Positions 47,234-60,606 of a stretch of 64,000 nt of DNA are shown here, one piece after another. The DNA lies in NCBI GenBank assembly GCA_014904845.1, contig MU119469.1, positions 1-64,000 on the forward strand, written 5' to 3'. The translations under genes and the position numbers were made by a program. The stretch is from Acephala macrosclerotiorum (taxonomy: Eukaryota; Ascomycota; Leotiomycetes; Helotiales; Mollisiaceae). Positions within the stretch are counted from its first letter, which is position 1, and the number at the start of each line of letters is the position of its first letter. Under the pieces are notes generated by a model. It saw only the letters and a program-made list of their open reading frames with translations. It was not told the DNA's origin and did no database searches.

Positions 47234-49698
47234 CTATCGTTTCTTGCCAAACTTCCCACCCTTGGCAAATTTGGAAGGAGGCTTACCTCCTTTTACCTTC
47301 TTCTTTCCCTTGCCTTCCTTCTTGGCGGCTAATAAAGCACCCTTGCCATCTCGCTCTGCTCTTCCCTTCTTCCACACCTTCCCTTCCAATCGGCTCTCTC
47401 TATCGTCGAGCTTCTTCTTATCCTTGTTGCTCAGCTTTCCACCCTTCCTCCTCAACACACTCTCAGCACCATTGAGTTCTGCTCTACCAGCTTTCTTCGC
47501 AGCCTGCTTGTCCAGTTCACTCTCGAACCAAGTCCTCTTTGGTCTGCCCTTGATTTCGTCCTCGTGTGTCATGATATTCTCTCCTTTCCTAACCTGCATC
47601 TCCACCTGCGCAAGTTGCTTGTCTTCCTTCTCTTCCAACAAGATCTCTTCAATCTCATCGGCCATGTCATCAACTTTTTTAGACCACTCATCAGCTTCTG
47701 ACGGTTCGACGACACGACTGACGATCTTAGCTCCTTGGGCACGGCCGGCTTTCACTGCTGCTTTGACGACTTTGCGATCTGGTTCAGCGGCGATCGTACA
47801 CGCACGACCTGAACGTCCAGCACGAGCTGTTCGACCGACTCTGTGGAGGTAGATTTCGTGAGACTGAGGTGCTTCGTAGTTGATGACAGTGTCGACGCCT
47901 TTGATATCTAGACCACGAGAAGCGAGGTCAGTGGCGAGTAGGAACGCAGCCTTACTGTCCCGGAAAGCTTCGACGCTTGTAATACGCTGTTGATTGTTAA
48001 TACAGAACATATAAAGTCGTCGAGTTTGCTTACCTGTTCTTGGCTCATGCTGCCATGCAATTCAGTAGCCTTGAGTCCAGAAAGTCCAAAAATTACTCGT
48101 GCTCTATGTGCCTCCTTCTTTTGTCGGAAGAATACAATCACCCTGTTTGTGTAGATATTTGAACAGAGGTATAACAGATAACCCATCCTCTTCGTCTCTC
48201 TCCCAGGACGCAGGCGGATGAATTCTTGTACCAAAGTTCCTACAGTCTGATTTTGGGAATCAACCATTAATCTAACAGGTCTGTTCATTCCAACTCGGAT
48301 AAGATCGTCGACAGAAGATGTCATCGTTGCAGAGAACAGCATAGTCTGTCTCGATTTGGGTATCGTCGTCAAAATCTCATTCAATTCGTCTGCGAAACCA
48401 GCCTCGAGCATTCGATCGGCTTCATCAAGTACCAAGATCTCCAGGGTGTCGACAGTAAAACTCGCCGAGTTGCGCATATGATCGATAAATCGACCAGGTG
48501 TAGCAATAATAACGTCTGGCCGAAGTCGTAATTCTGCTTCCTGGACCTTGAGACTGAGACCTCCGACTGCTAGACAGAACTTGATATCAGTGTGACTTGC
48601 AAGCTTTGTAGCGACAGCATGACACTGGATGGCCAATTCACGAGTTGGCATAAGAATGGCAACTCTGCTGGTCGGAACTTTCTTTGGTCGATACAGCAGA
48701 CGCTCTAGGACTGGGACAACAAAGGCCGCAGTCTTTCCAGAACCAGTAACAGCTCCTCCCACCACGTCCTTTCCTAGTAGAGCAACAGGTATAGTCTTGG
48801 CTTGAATCGGTGTAGGCTGAGAGAATCCAACAGCTGCCAGACCTCGAAGGATTGGCCGTGACAGTGACATGCCCTGAAAGGACGTGGATATAGCAGCTTT
48901 GGCACCCTTTTTGGGCTTCTCCTCTGGCGCAAAGAATGCTTCTCGGCGGGCGGCTTCTTCGGGGTCTTCTTCTTTGTCTTCCTCGTCTCCTGAGTCTCCC
49001 TCCATGTCGTTTGGATGTGGTACGGCGCTCGCGATCGATTCGTCGTCTGAGTTCTCCCCCTCCTCTTCCTCCACATCGGACTCCTCTGGGACACTCTCGT
49101 CACCGGATTCTTCCTCATCAGATGCAACACCCATCCCAAAGCCATCTTCTGCCAACAACTCGTCATCTTCGTCGTCGAATTGAAGAGTTTCCTCGACCCC
49201 TGCGTCGTCTTCCTCGCTCTCAATATCTCCATCAACCTCAGCACCAATCTCCCTAGCATCTTTCTTCCCTTCACCCTTCTTCTCTCTCCTCCTCGCAATA
49301 ATCTCGTCAATATCCACAGCCTTCTTATCACCACCCTTCACACCATCACCCAATCCCTTCCTTGCACTCTCAAATCCCCACCCCTCAAATTCCTCCATAC
49401 CGCCCTCCTTCCCATCCTCGAGCTGGAACTCGAAATCTGAATCCATAGCTCCATCATCTTCTTCTTTCGCTCCCCAGACACCTTCATTCACATCCTCTTC
49501 TTCTTCGACGTCATTCTTGTCTTTCTTATTTTTCTTGGACTTTTTCGCAGGCGGCGCAGTACTTGAGTTGAGTTTTCGCTTTTTTGAAGAGGGCGGAGGG
49601 GATGCGGGAAGTTCTTCTTCTTCTGGGAAATTGTCTTCGTTATCGGAGAGTGTCAGAACGAAGTCATCATCTGCCTTGCGTTTTGTGGGAGGCGCCAT
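47234..49698 (-). CDS. DRS1: ATP-dependent DEAD-box RNA helicase, Drs1/DDX27 type
   Basis: Two exons (49698-48034, 47986-47234) give 805 residues; the intron is 47 nt. The first ~270 residues are acidic with Lys-rich nuclear patches ([10 protein letters not shown]). Helicase motifs in order: Q motif FSQPTPIQ, Walker [26 protein letters not shown], then [10 protein letters not shown] and [11 protein letters not shown]. The C-terminal ~200 residues are basic coiled coil ([13 protein letters not shown]). Length and order match the fungal Drs1 family, which acts in 60S ribosomal subunit assembly in the nucleolus. All catalytic motifs are intact, so it should be active. A long opposite-strand frame over its C-terminus is a shadow of the Lys/Glu-rich coding sequence. 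Confidence 0.95.
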
Positions 49699-51380
49699 GG
49701 TGGGAATTGGTATGCTGCAGTGCTGGAGCTCACTCGATTTTCTTTGAGGATTTTTTGAGATTTCGAGCCTTTTTCTGGGCAGAATTGTTGAGTTTAGACT
49801 AGTGCGGATTGGGCGGTCAGACGACGACGAATGTTGTCTCCAGCTCCAACCCTTTCCTCACGAACCCTCGAAAATAATGACTTGAATTCGAATCAGCACG
49901 GAAGCGCCTTGTGTTGCCAATATCGCATGGGGTAGGCTTTAACCTCTTTCAATCACTCCTTTTCCGTGCCTAGTCCTACACTCTCCTCTTCGAACTACGA
50001 TTTCGATGTCGAGCATTCTAGGTTGATTTTGTAGCCCACTTACAGACTGACTATTTCTCGCTATAGCTATGGTATTGAAGCCACGAGGCTAGATAACCGT
50101 CGAGCTTCTCTTCGATTCCTCAACTGAGGCCTCTCTTCCCGAAAGTACGGGAACACTAGTACTTCGTACGAGGCCCTAGCTTGCGGGTCATGATCCGACT
50201 TCCATCAGCTGCATATGACTATGTCAAAGGCGTAGTATCTCGCATTGCTCCTCAATATAACCCCTTTCCATTGCCGCTCTGCAAGAAGGCCCACAAATTC
50301 AATCAATTTTCCAACCACATCAATGTTCATTTTAACTCATCTCATCTCACGCAGCTTCAAGAACCACCAGCCAGCATGATAGCACCCGCTGTGAAAGGCA
50401 GGTTTTCCACGAGATCACATCATGCGATGGATGGCACAAAACAGAATTGGACTGGACTACCCTTTTCACATCGGGATACGGCGTGACGCTACGAAACAGG
50501 CTATGCGTGGGCGTAAAGAGATGATGAAGTGATTATCATCCAGCGGCATACCGATCCAAGCTCGGGGGCTTTCACCTTCTGTTATATAATCTATCGAGAC
50601 CAGAGAACGAGATGCTTTACGAGCATATATTTGGGACACCAGATGAAGTCTGATACGCTATTCCTCCGAGTGTTTCAATCGAGGATCAAGCAACGGTTTC
50701 TCATCTAAAATTGCCAATACTCAAAAACCAGCATTGGCAGGGATATTCAGTCAGCATCGAACTTTCGCCTATTCAATTTAGCTTTGATGGCTTCTCGAAG
50801 AATCCGAGGGTTAGTGCCACTCATCTTAGGTACCACATCAGGCATCACAGAGAGCGGCTCAACTTCAGCAGGTTACAATCACAACGAAGACCAAGCTCGA
50901 GCATCAGTACGCGTATCACGACCTCCTACATTTCCATTGCCAGTTAAACCCATCATCTACCTCGGGTGCTCCGTCTTCTCAGACAAGTGGCCACTGGAGA
51001 GAGACGCGTCAAGACCAAAGGAGGAGAAAATCTTTGAGATGACAGACCGCCATAAGCGAGAATGAATTTACCGGATGGTCATGAATGATGCCTCAATTGC
51101 GTAGATCGCAACGACACAGACCAGATGTAACACGGTGACTCTGTTCAAAGGGCATAGAGCAGGATCGACTTTTCTTGAAGTGAGTACGGCGAGAAAAGGA
51201 GATCAGAATTCGGAGATTTTGGATGTCTCCTTTTATTGGAGGAGAGTTCTGACGGTGTCAGAAGTTACATGCCCACTTCATTGCGTAGCATTCATATCAA
51301 AGCGGAGTTCTATGAGCGTGCGCACCATTTGCTCCTCTTTTTCACACTACCAAATATTTACCCCACCCCTCTAACCTCCC
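49699..51380. other. intergenic, nothing recognised
   Basis: Promoter flank of the helicase gene plus the 3' flank of the ABC transporter gene. Short frames near 50180-51370 have no features; the last ~100 bp before 51381 is C-rich. Confidence 0.4.
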
Positions 51381-54300
51381 TTACTCCATCCTCCCTCTCA
51401 ACTCCCCCGCCTTACCCACCTCCTCAATCCGTCCCTTACCCAACACAACACACCAATCCGCCCCCCTCACCGCCTCCACCCGATGCGCAATCGTAATAAC
51501 CGTACTTTCCCTCATCTCTTCCCTCAACAACTCTTGTATCCTTCCCGCAGTCTCTTTATCAATGCTCGCCGTCGCTTCATCCATAACTACTATTGGACTT
51601 CTTCTCAACAGCGCTCTCGCTAAACCAACTAGCTGGCGTTGACCTTGAGAGAGGTTTTTACCGCCGGTGTCGATGTGTGTATTTAGGGACCATTGGTGGC
51701 GTTGAGCGATTTTGGTGAGCACAGATGAGCATTCTGCGTCTGTGTATTCGCCGAGGGGGTCAAGGTTTTGACGCATGGTTCCAGGGAATAAGACTGGTTC
51801 TTGGGCGAGGAAAGTTACTCTCTTTCTAAGAGCCTGGAGATTCACAGTCGAGATATCGATCCCGTCGATGAGAATCCTGCCTGATGATGGGAGCGTGGTT
51901 GCAAGTAGCGAAAGAGCCAGTGTGCTTTTCCCCGATCCGGTACGACCGATGAGAGCGGTTGTAGAACCGCCTTTTATCGTGAGAGAGACATCTGTTAGTG
52001 CAGGGTCAAGATGGGGCGCGTATTGAATCGTCACGTTTTCGAAGACGATGTCTCCTCCGTACAAAGGCCAGTAAGCAGGCGGCTCAACTTTTCCGGGTGG
52101 CTCTTGCTCGAGATGCAGAAGTTCGACAACACGTTCCACCGAAACGAAATCCATCTGCAACTTCCCATATTGTTTACACAGGGAATGGGTCGAAGTAACG
52201 AATTTGCTCGCAGCGGTAAGAACGAAAGCTGTGAGACCGGCTGAGACGCCGGTATAGAGGGCGAGAGCTGTGAGGATGAAGGTTGAGGCTGCAGAAAGGG
52301 TGTCGAAGCGGTACATTAGCCAGGCTTGGAGGGACCAGTAGAAGTGGTCCATTTTTTGGAAGTTATCGGTTACGGCTATGACTCGGTCTTGGAATCGGGA
52401 GGAGGCGCAGTAGGCTCGGATTGTGGTTAGACCGTCTGTCAAGGCTCCGAAATTGGAGATTAGGGGGGTCAGTGAGACCATCTCGAGGCGTCGGAGGCTT
52501 TGTGAGGCGGGGAGGAAATGTAGGAATATGACGACGAAACCGATCGTTAAGCCCATAGCGAAGACTAGGAAGAAAGGCGTGACGGAGCCAATAACCACGA
52601 TCGATGATATCCAGGTAATAGACAGCATAGCCACATTCTGGAATTGATTGCTAATATCGCCATCCACAGTGTTGATATCAGACGTCAAACGATTCATCAA
52701 TCGCCCAACAGGTGTGATGTCGTAGAAGCGAAAGGTAGCATGAGTGACCTTGGTCATCGCTCTCTCGAACAACGACCTCCCAGCTTTGTAGATGATGAGG
52801 AGCATGAAACCCTGGGAGATCAGGAAGGCAAGTGCTTGAGCAGTCGCAAGCAGGAAGAACCCAATGAGCCAAGGGTGAATGTCGACTTCAGGAGAGGGAA
52901 GATCTCCAAACGGTCCCGAGGATTCTTCCTTCACTGGTGAACCATATGCCTCGCCCCATTGCTTCAAGAACCACGTCTCGCCAACTTCGATGAGTCGATA
53001 TAAGGCCAGTACGCATATCAGAACAAACCACCATTTGAGTTTTCCAGCCTTGATGTATTCCCAATACACAGATGCTTGGACACCGCCATGAGCCCGGAAT
53101 TCGTCTTCTAAGAATTTATCTGGTGCCGTTTCATTCTGCTTTTCATGCTCCTCGCCATCCTCGTTCGCCGAGTCCGATGATTTCACTCTGTGGAGCTCTT
53201 CGAAGGGTATCGTGTCCGGGTCCAGTAGTGTCGCGCGTCCATTGTCTATCTGAACAGCCTGCTTTGCCATTCCGAGGCATAATTCCGTGCGATGAGTGAC
53301 CAAAATTGTTGTTCTGTCTTTCACTAACGGTCCTGCGAGACATCTTCGTACGATGTATTCTGCCGTTTGGTGATCTAGCGCAGAAAGCGGATCGTCCAGA
53401 AGAAGGATATTCGCTTTCGAGTAGACTGCTCTCGCCAGTGAGACACGAGCTTTCTGTCCTCCCGAAAGACCAACTCCGTTCTCTCCCACCATCGACAGAT
53501 CTCCATGCTTAAAATTCGCCATATCGGGTTGCAAAGCGCAAGCTTCCAGTACCTGCCTATACCGAACCTCTTCATACGGAGCTGAGAAAAGGATGTTCTC
53601 TCGAATACTCATACTCTGCAGCCATGGTGTCTGCCCACAATATCCCACCATCTCATTGGTCCTGTGGTACTCGCCATCTAGCTGATCAAGCTCTCCAAGC
53701 AGGGCTTGCAGGAGAGCTGTCTTACCAGCTCCAACTTCGCCACAAATGACGTTGAGACCAGACTCGAAAGAGAGGTTTATGTCGCTCAATACCGGCTCTT
53801 TGGCACCTGGCCATGCAAAGGAAGCATTTTTCATTTCGATTTTACTACTTGGAGTGAAGTTGGTCTCTTCTTTGTCAGGTTCGTTCATGAAATCCTCCAG
53901 TCGTCCCACGGATACTTTCGCATTCAAGAGAACCTATGACTCCAGATTAATTCCGAGCCCAGCAGCATCAAGATGAATGCACTCACCGTGATGAGATTCG
54001 GCAAATCCCTAAGACTAGTCTCGAGCATACTAAAAAGCTGCAAAGCAGGGAATGCAATATCAACCCTCAAACTCTGTCCCGCAAGAACAGTATAAGCCCA
54101 GAAAGCCACAACCGGAAACATTCCACTGGCAAACGTATTCGTGAAACTAATTAAAATCCTCCAGATACTGGTGACAATGCGAAGTTTCAATTCATGTTGT
54201 CTGGATTCCATAATTCGCTCCAGCCAGACATCTTGCCAGCCGTAGTATCGGAGGTGGCGGATGGCGTCAACGAGTTGAGAGATTTTGTGCAGCTTGGTGT

Positions 54301-56090
54301 CGGTTGCTACTCTACGTTCTCTTTCCCAGTAGAGGAGCGCTTTGGTGATAAGGGCGTTGACTGCTTGGGCGAAGAAGACCGTGATAATTCCGATTAGGCA
54401 TGGCCAGCCGAGAAGTCGCCAGATGAGGACAACTGAGAAAATGAGAGCCAGCGGTTGCGAGATGATGGAAGAGAACTCCCAGAATCTTTACAGGAAGTTA
54501 GCTACCCGATTTCAAGTATGTTGCTGTCAGACACTTACCGTTGAGCAACCTCATATGCATCAAATCTGTAACTTATATCAGCATGACTGTCTAGTACCAA
54601 GTATGAGGAGCTACGTACCGCATGAGATTCATAATCTTCCCCATAGACGCAGTATCCTGATTCTTCACCTTCTTCGTCTTGGACTTCCCACCCAACCAAC
54701 GAAACGGCATCACCAAATAGTTCCTGACCTTCCCCAAGCGAGACAATTCCTCATACTTGAAATGCCCATTCCCATTCCCATTCGCCATCCCCTCTCTATC
54801 TACTTCGATGATAGGCTTGCTGCTAAGACTAACCACCTTCCTCGAAAGCGTCTTCTCATACAACATCGTAATCATCTCTCCTCTCGACCTCTCATAGGCC
54901 CGTCTCCCAAACCATAAAGTGAAAACACCAGATTGAGCAGCGATCACACGTACGACGAGCGACAAGACTGCGTAATTCAGTGCTGCTCGTCTCGGAGCAA
55001 GCGGGTTCTCCATGCTCTGCAGGATTTTCTGAAGTAGCACCGGCGCCGAGAAATCTTCAAATTGTCAACGTCAACCATTCAAAATGATAGGTAGGAAAGA
55101 GAGGACTTACTGGCAACCAGCTCGATAATAGCAAGCAAAGACATGATCACAAGATCAATCCCATTCGCCTCTAATAATCTCCTCAGCACACTGCCCTTCA
55201 ACTCTCTAAACGAATCGTGAAGTGTTCTATGCTTGAACTCATATCCTAGCATCCAAACATCGTCGTCGTTGAGTTGTCTCTTATTTCCCAACTCGATTAA
55301 TGGCTTCATCCAGGAAACGGTCATGAATTGCCATAATGTCATGTTGTCTTCTGGACTGCGGAGATCTGAAGTTGGTGCTGTGAATGGAGCACTGATCTCG
55401 CCTGATGGTCGAGAGGGGTCGCGGAGAGGCATGATGAGGATGATTCCTATTGCTGTGAAAGCTGTCAGGATGGCGAAGATGGTAGGAATGTCGTTTTTGC
55501 TGAGTCCCGAGAAGGTGCCATCGATCAGAACGATGAGTTGGGTGGCGGTGATGGTGCAGTATAGGGCCAAAAGAGATTTTGGTGTAGTTACTGGACGGCA
55601 AGCAGCTAGCAGAAGAGCAGCAACAACCCATGATGCTGCCGGGTAGACCATTAAGAGACGAAAGGTGGGGTAAAAGACCGTCAAGAGTTGAAGCCCAAGA
55701 CCGATAATCGAGACAGCGAACAGGGCATGTGTGAGTCGTCCGAAGAAAGGCTTCTCTTTCGAAACAAGACCGTCTCCTAGCTCTTTCGGCTCTTCGACAA
55801 ACGGTTGCGTCCATTTTGGCGTCAGAACTCCCTTGGGGAAAACCTTAGAGATGAAGCTGAGAAGTATCACCGCTGATATCACCGCTGGGATAGCTGAGAT
55901 GTAGGGAAGAGCTTCAGGCGTGAAACGAGCGTTTGTTGGATCCTGAAGAGAAGTTGATGTTAGTATGACTTCACGTGATAGCAGAGAGCTTTCATACCCA
56001 GAAACCTGAGGATGGGATCTCAATCTCTTCCCGAAATGAAGGGAGATAATATCCCCTCGTCACTCCATCTTGGATCCTGAGCAGTGCCAT
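51381..56090 (-). CDS. ABC transporter, ABCC (MRP/YCF1-like) family
   Basis: Six exons (56090-55998, 55942-55111, 55054-54619, 54565-54539, 54485-53987, 53933-51381) give 1479 residues; exon 4 is 27 nt (FDAYEVAQ). Layout: a TM region of about five helices (residues 40-230), first six-helix ABC membrane domain (about 300-620), NBD1 with GEVGAGKT (near 690), LSGGQKA and ILLLDDPLSALD, second membrane domain (about 930-1220), and NBD2 with GRTGSGKST (near 1287), NLSQGQRQL and IVVMDEATASID. All nucleotide-binding motifs are intact, though NBD2 has SQGQ instead of SGGQ as is common in this family. Expected at plasma or vacuolar membrane, exporting conjugates or drugs. Start gives MALLRIQDG and an intact N-terminal domain. 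Confidence 0.95.
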
Positions 56091-56853
56091 TCTTTTCTAT
56101 CTCTCACTCCTCTCCTCTCGATGTTGAAAGCTCCAAGTTCACCGCCAGGTCCACCAAACAAAAAGAATCCGATGTTCTCCCGAGCAGCAGTACGTCAACT
56201 CATCCCTTGCATTGAGACTTCAAAAGTAAGACCATCACATGCCAAGAAAAAGCAATGGTGAGAGCAATCAATTGATGATCGTGAGTTTCATATAAAGATA
56301 CGGAATTTGTCTTATGGGTCTCCGTGATGGATGTGGAAACGTTACCTTGAGGTTGGTTCGTTCTCCACCGCTGTCGACCGTGAGCTGTGGGATTAGAGCC
56401 CCGCCTGTCTTCAACCCCACTTACGAATGAGGATGGCTGTTTCCCTGTTTGCCATTGATTCAACGCCACTGTAGATGCATTTTGAGAAATTATCAGGAAG
56501 AAGTCAATTTAAAGGGTAATAAAAATGCATTTAAAAAAGGAATATCGAAATTCGTGCTGGCTTTTTGCGGCGAAATCTGGGGTCGGAGCGGAGCACGTGA
56601 TAACCGCTGGCCCCTTTCTTTGTCGTTGCACATTGCTCGGTTGGAGATCTCAGCGAGACTCCTAGATGACACTTTCAAGTTGAAGATATTTGTTGTCAGG
56701 GTATGTATAGTTGTAACATTTATATGATCTATTGATCTATGCCAACCCATGCACCCTTTCACCATGCAATATCATTATCATAATCATAACCGTAAGCGAC
56801 TTCCGACGCCTTCCATGTTCGTACACCTAAATCATACATTTCACGTACTTCTC
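56091..56853. other. intergenic, nothing recognised
   Basis: Promoter flank of the ABC transporter gene and 3' flank of the next MFS gene. No repeat or RNA gene seen. Confidence 0.4.
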
Positions 56854-58846
56854 TCAAACCTGCACCTTAGGGGCAGCATGCGAGTTCTTCCTACTTCCCA
56901 TTGGAGTCCTCTGCGGCGTCCTATGGCCCGCATAACTGTTTTGACGTGCGCCCAATGCTTCTCGGATCCTAAGATCTTGTTGCGATCTAGCAAAAGAGTT
57001 GGCTCGAGAGCCGGTAGGCAATCTGGAAAGACGTCGTCCAGAAGTATCTTGTTCGGCGCGAGCGTCGGATAGTTGTTGTGCGAAGGGAGAGCGTTTGCGG
57101 AGGACGGGACCTTTCCAGTAGATTACATAGACGGCAATCACGAGGACGAATGAGATGCAGACTGTGGGCATATTAGTGTTGCGCAAAGAACTTGAAAATA
57201 GTTTATTAACTTACAGAGAATAGTAGATGCATCGGCAAGGTGGTTCTTCCCGCCGATGTTGGTGAAGAACGGAGTCGCGGGAATCGTAAGCACACCAGCG
57301 AGAAAATCTCTTGACCATCCATTACCACCGGTTGCTGATGCGGAGTAAGGACCGTAGGCGCAAATCATGTAATCTATTGTTGCCATGTAGATGCTGTAGT
57401 TGGCGATACCGACGATAGCAGCAAAGACCATGGAACCAATCCAGTGGATTGGTGGGCCTGTTGAAGTCCATGCGAATCCAATCAGGCCGATAGGTAAGCA
57501 AGGCGCAGTGTACAACAGCCACCAGAGACGGGATTCGTATTGAGCCTTCTCGTCGTCAGGCTTGTCGTGGCGCTCCTTAATGTTGCGCTTGATGATTGGG
57601 ATGAACGATAACCAGGCGATGAAGTATCCAATGCCGATGGGGATGAATGCCAGGCCCAGTTCGACAGTGCCGAAGCCCCATTGCTTATACACCAGGGAGA
57701 AGGATTGAATAAACATGAAAATAAGGGCATCAGAGAAACCACTGAGAAGAGAGAGTGTGAGGACGATCGGCTCAGTAAGGAACATCTTGAAAGGTCGGCC
57801 CCAAGTGATTAGGATTTCTTTGGCGCTGAACCTACCGCTGAAAGGCACAAGCTCGTTGGGTCCCCAGATGTTGGTGTCTTGGCCGCTCTTACGTCTCTTC
57901 TTCGCGATCTTGTCCATCATGATGGTTGTTCGAGTCTCGGGTACGAGGACAAGGTGTAGGATCTGAACGAAACCTCCGAAGATAAGTTGAATCAAAATCG
58001 ACCATCGCCAAGAAAGGAAAGCTTGGCTAAAGCCACCAACGATGGGACCAAGAATGGAACCACCAACGGATGAGAACACGACGAAAGCAACGGCGTATTG
58101 TTGGCTGTCTGCTTCCCACATATCTGCAATCATACCGAGCGTAACGGATCCTCCAGCGGATGATAGACCACCCAAGGCTCTGCCGACCATAATCGAGGCG
58201 AAGTTTGGCGCCAATGCCACGGGCAATTGCCAGATGTTGACCAAGAACAAACTCAATTGTAGAATAGGCTTTCGTCCCAGCTCTTCAGACCATGGTGCCC
58301 ACAATTCGCAACCGAAGGCATAAAGTACCAAGAAGATCATGGCACCGCATCGAGCAGCCTGTGCACTGACATGGAATTCTTCGGAAATGCCATCAATCGC
58401 GTTCGAGTATAAACTGGTATTGAAATTCATCGAGACTTGGACGAGGAAGATAATTGTAAGAATAGTCCTATGCAAAGTCAGTAATGGTCTTAAATTCGGA
58501 TGAGAAGTCCATACCATTTCTTCCACGCTGGAAATGCGTATCCCAATTCATCATAGCACATTTCCTCCGTGAGCTCGATCTTGTCGTAAGTTCCCGCCTT
58601 CTCGACATTCGGGAGATCCTCTGCATCGTTGTTGGCGCTGATGACACGGTCCGCGCCGAAATGTGGGTGAGGATGTCCGCCATTCTGAGGAATTTTCTCA
58701 ATTCCTTCCACCTTTCCATCGCTGTTTTCAGCTTTGGTCGTCGAAGAAGTTTCGGAATCCTGTCGATGCGTCTTGCCGAGCTTTTCATTTAATATTTCTT
58801 GTTTGTGATGTGCGCCTGGTACGCCATGATCGTTTGGCGTCGCCAT
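56854..58846 (-). CDS. MFS transporter, DHA1 drug:H+ antiporter-like
   Basis: Three exons (58846-58515, 58467-57215, 57161-56854) total 1893 nt, 630 residues. The first 110 residues are a charged cytosolic N-terminus (TYDKIELTEEMCYDELGY), then FPAWKKWTILTIIFLVQVSMNFN begins helix 1 after splicing. Twelve helices are seen; APWSEELGRKPI is the loop 2-3 motif and GRALGGLSSAGGSV the fourth-helix region. A long basic C-terminal tail (about 540-630, RRLSRLPTGSR, Ser-rich) is cytosolic and could be phosphorylated. Fits fungal DHA1 transporters such as TPO/FLR-type exporters. The gene lies tandem to the ABCC gene, both minus strand, which suggests a local efflux pair but not a proven function. Confidence 0.92.
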
Positions 58847-60606
58847 TGCTGAGAACTTTGTTATTGCTGCTCACTCTGGAGAGGCGAGGAAAGGAATAAT
58901 ATAAATTATGTGAGAAACGGAGTGTGCTATAAGAAATTATATTAGTCTCCGAGCCGTTGAGAACGGACCTACAAACGATTCCAAGATAACTGGCTCCGAA
59001 TGAGCTTATAAAACGAGAGGAGAAAGTGGGATACCCTCATCTTGACCCATATATTCTTCACTTCATCCCATGGGGAGAAGGATACACTTTTCCGTACGTC
59101 ATGGCCTGCAGAGGCGGTGGTGGTTTCGTGGAAGGCTTCAAGGACAAGACCCTAGCACTTGCTTAGCAGCCTCACTAAAAGCTTAGTTCCACGAACGGTG
59201 ACCGCATATAACGGCACAAGCGTCACCTCCCCACGGTCTGTCGTCTGCCAGACCAATGGCAGGTACGAGGGGACCGGGATCGAAGTGGGTAAGATCTGAG
59301 AGACTCCGACCAAGCCGCCGCGCTTGCAGATATCTTGCGGCCTCCTCGCCTTTTGACATGAAGAGATCTCACGGCGGTCCGCCATAATGCTCTTTCTACT
59401 GCGAGATACAGGCAAATCTGGTCACAAAGCAGCCATGATTTGCATTCCTGGGGAATTCTAAGTTAATAACATGTCAGAAAATGCGGGGAGAGTTTCTGCG
59501 GCATGGAGAAACGAAGTAGGGATGCAGTCCTATGACGACATCACCAACGTCCCTGTCTGATATCCCACCTTCAGCCTCGTCCCTGCTTTGCCTTCAAATT
59601 ATGTTGGTATGTGGGTGCATGTTCGATATGTACAATGATGAGGTTTGTCTCAGCCGAAGATTGATCGTGAACGAAGTTGTGGGTAATCAGCGCGTCGAAC
59701 TTGTGATCGTGAAGTGCCGGCTTGGCTGGTCGTGTGAGGCGGCTTAAAAGAAGCATCCGATGAGTAAATGGTACACAGACGCTGACGGTGCGTTTTCTGG
59801 CCCCAAAAATAAGCAACATACGACCATATCGAAGACATGTAGTGTGGTTAAGAAGCAGGTGAGGCTTGATTCGCAGACTCGGCAGTCGATCATGACTTGA
59901 TCCCGACCTTGTCGGCTCCAGTTTGTCGTTGTTTGTATCCTCAAGGGCTGTTCGCCTTGATTCAGGATTTAATCAAGAACTCCTTCGAAATGAATCGTAC
60001 TTGCAAGTTCCAGTCCCCATCTATGGCCCACAGCCCCAGTATAGTATGCGTGACGCCGCGAGCCGACTGTAATCAATCGATCAGATTTCCTTTCTTGGCT
60101 AAGCTCTCATCGCACCTGCACTCGTGCACCAGTTGACCACCAAGCCGTCGGCGAAGCCGGTTAGTTCTTCTTTTCGTTTTCTTTACAAGGTCGATAATTA
60201 CGTTTGGAGGTTCGCTCACGAGATGGCTTTAAGTTGGAAGTTGGGATCGTTCTGAGAAGTTGTGGTTCAGTGCAGACTAGCCTTGAGATATCCGAGCTCA
60301 CTTCCGACTCTACCCAGATCTAGAAAGTCAAATGCATTGCACTTTCGCAACTCAACTCGATACTTATGCACTTGCTACAGTATGGGACACGCTGACTTTA
60401 AGTAACTCCAGAAGAGGCGCACGATTAGGGGGGTATTCGTTCAACAGCTTCATCAGCGACTATAGCCGACTAAAGTGAGCCTAGGCAAGAAGACGAGGTA
60501 GAAGCGAAACATAACAGCCGCCTGAGAAATTCGCACGTTTGAATTTGCTCTCTTTCCTTCACAACATCCATTTTCTGTCCTTCATTTATCGCCACTACAG
60601 TCCAGC
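58847..60606. other. intergenic, mostly featureless
   Basis: Divergent flank between an MFS gene and a hypothetical gene. Contains a 13-base stretch (59816-59828) equal to the start of fungal 5S rRNA as I recall it, with no further match. No reliable coding frame. Confidence 0.35.

Noticed and set aside
47244..47852. Long open frame (202 codons) opposite the Drs1 helicase C-terminus
   Set aside because: It is the mirror of a Lys/Glu-rich coding sequence whose own frame has full helicase motifs; the mirror frame reads Phe/Ser/Leu-rich and has no family features.
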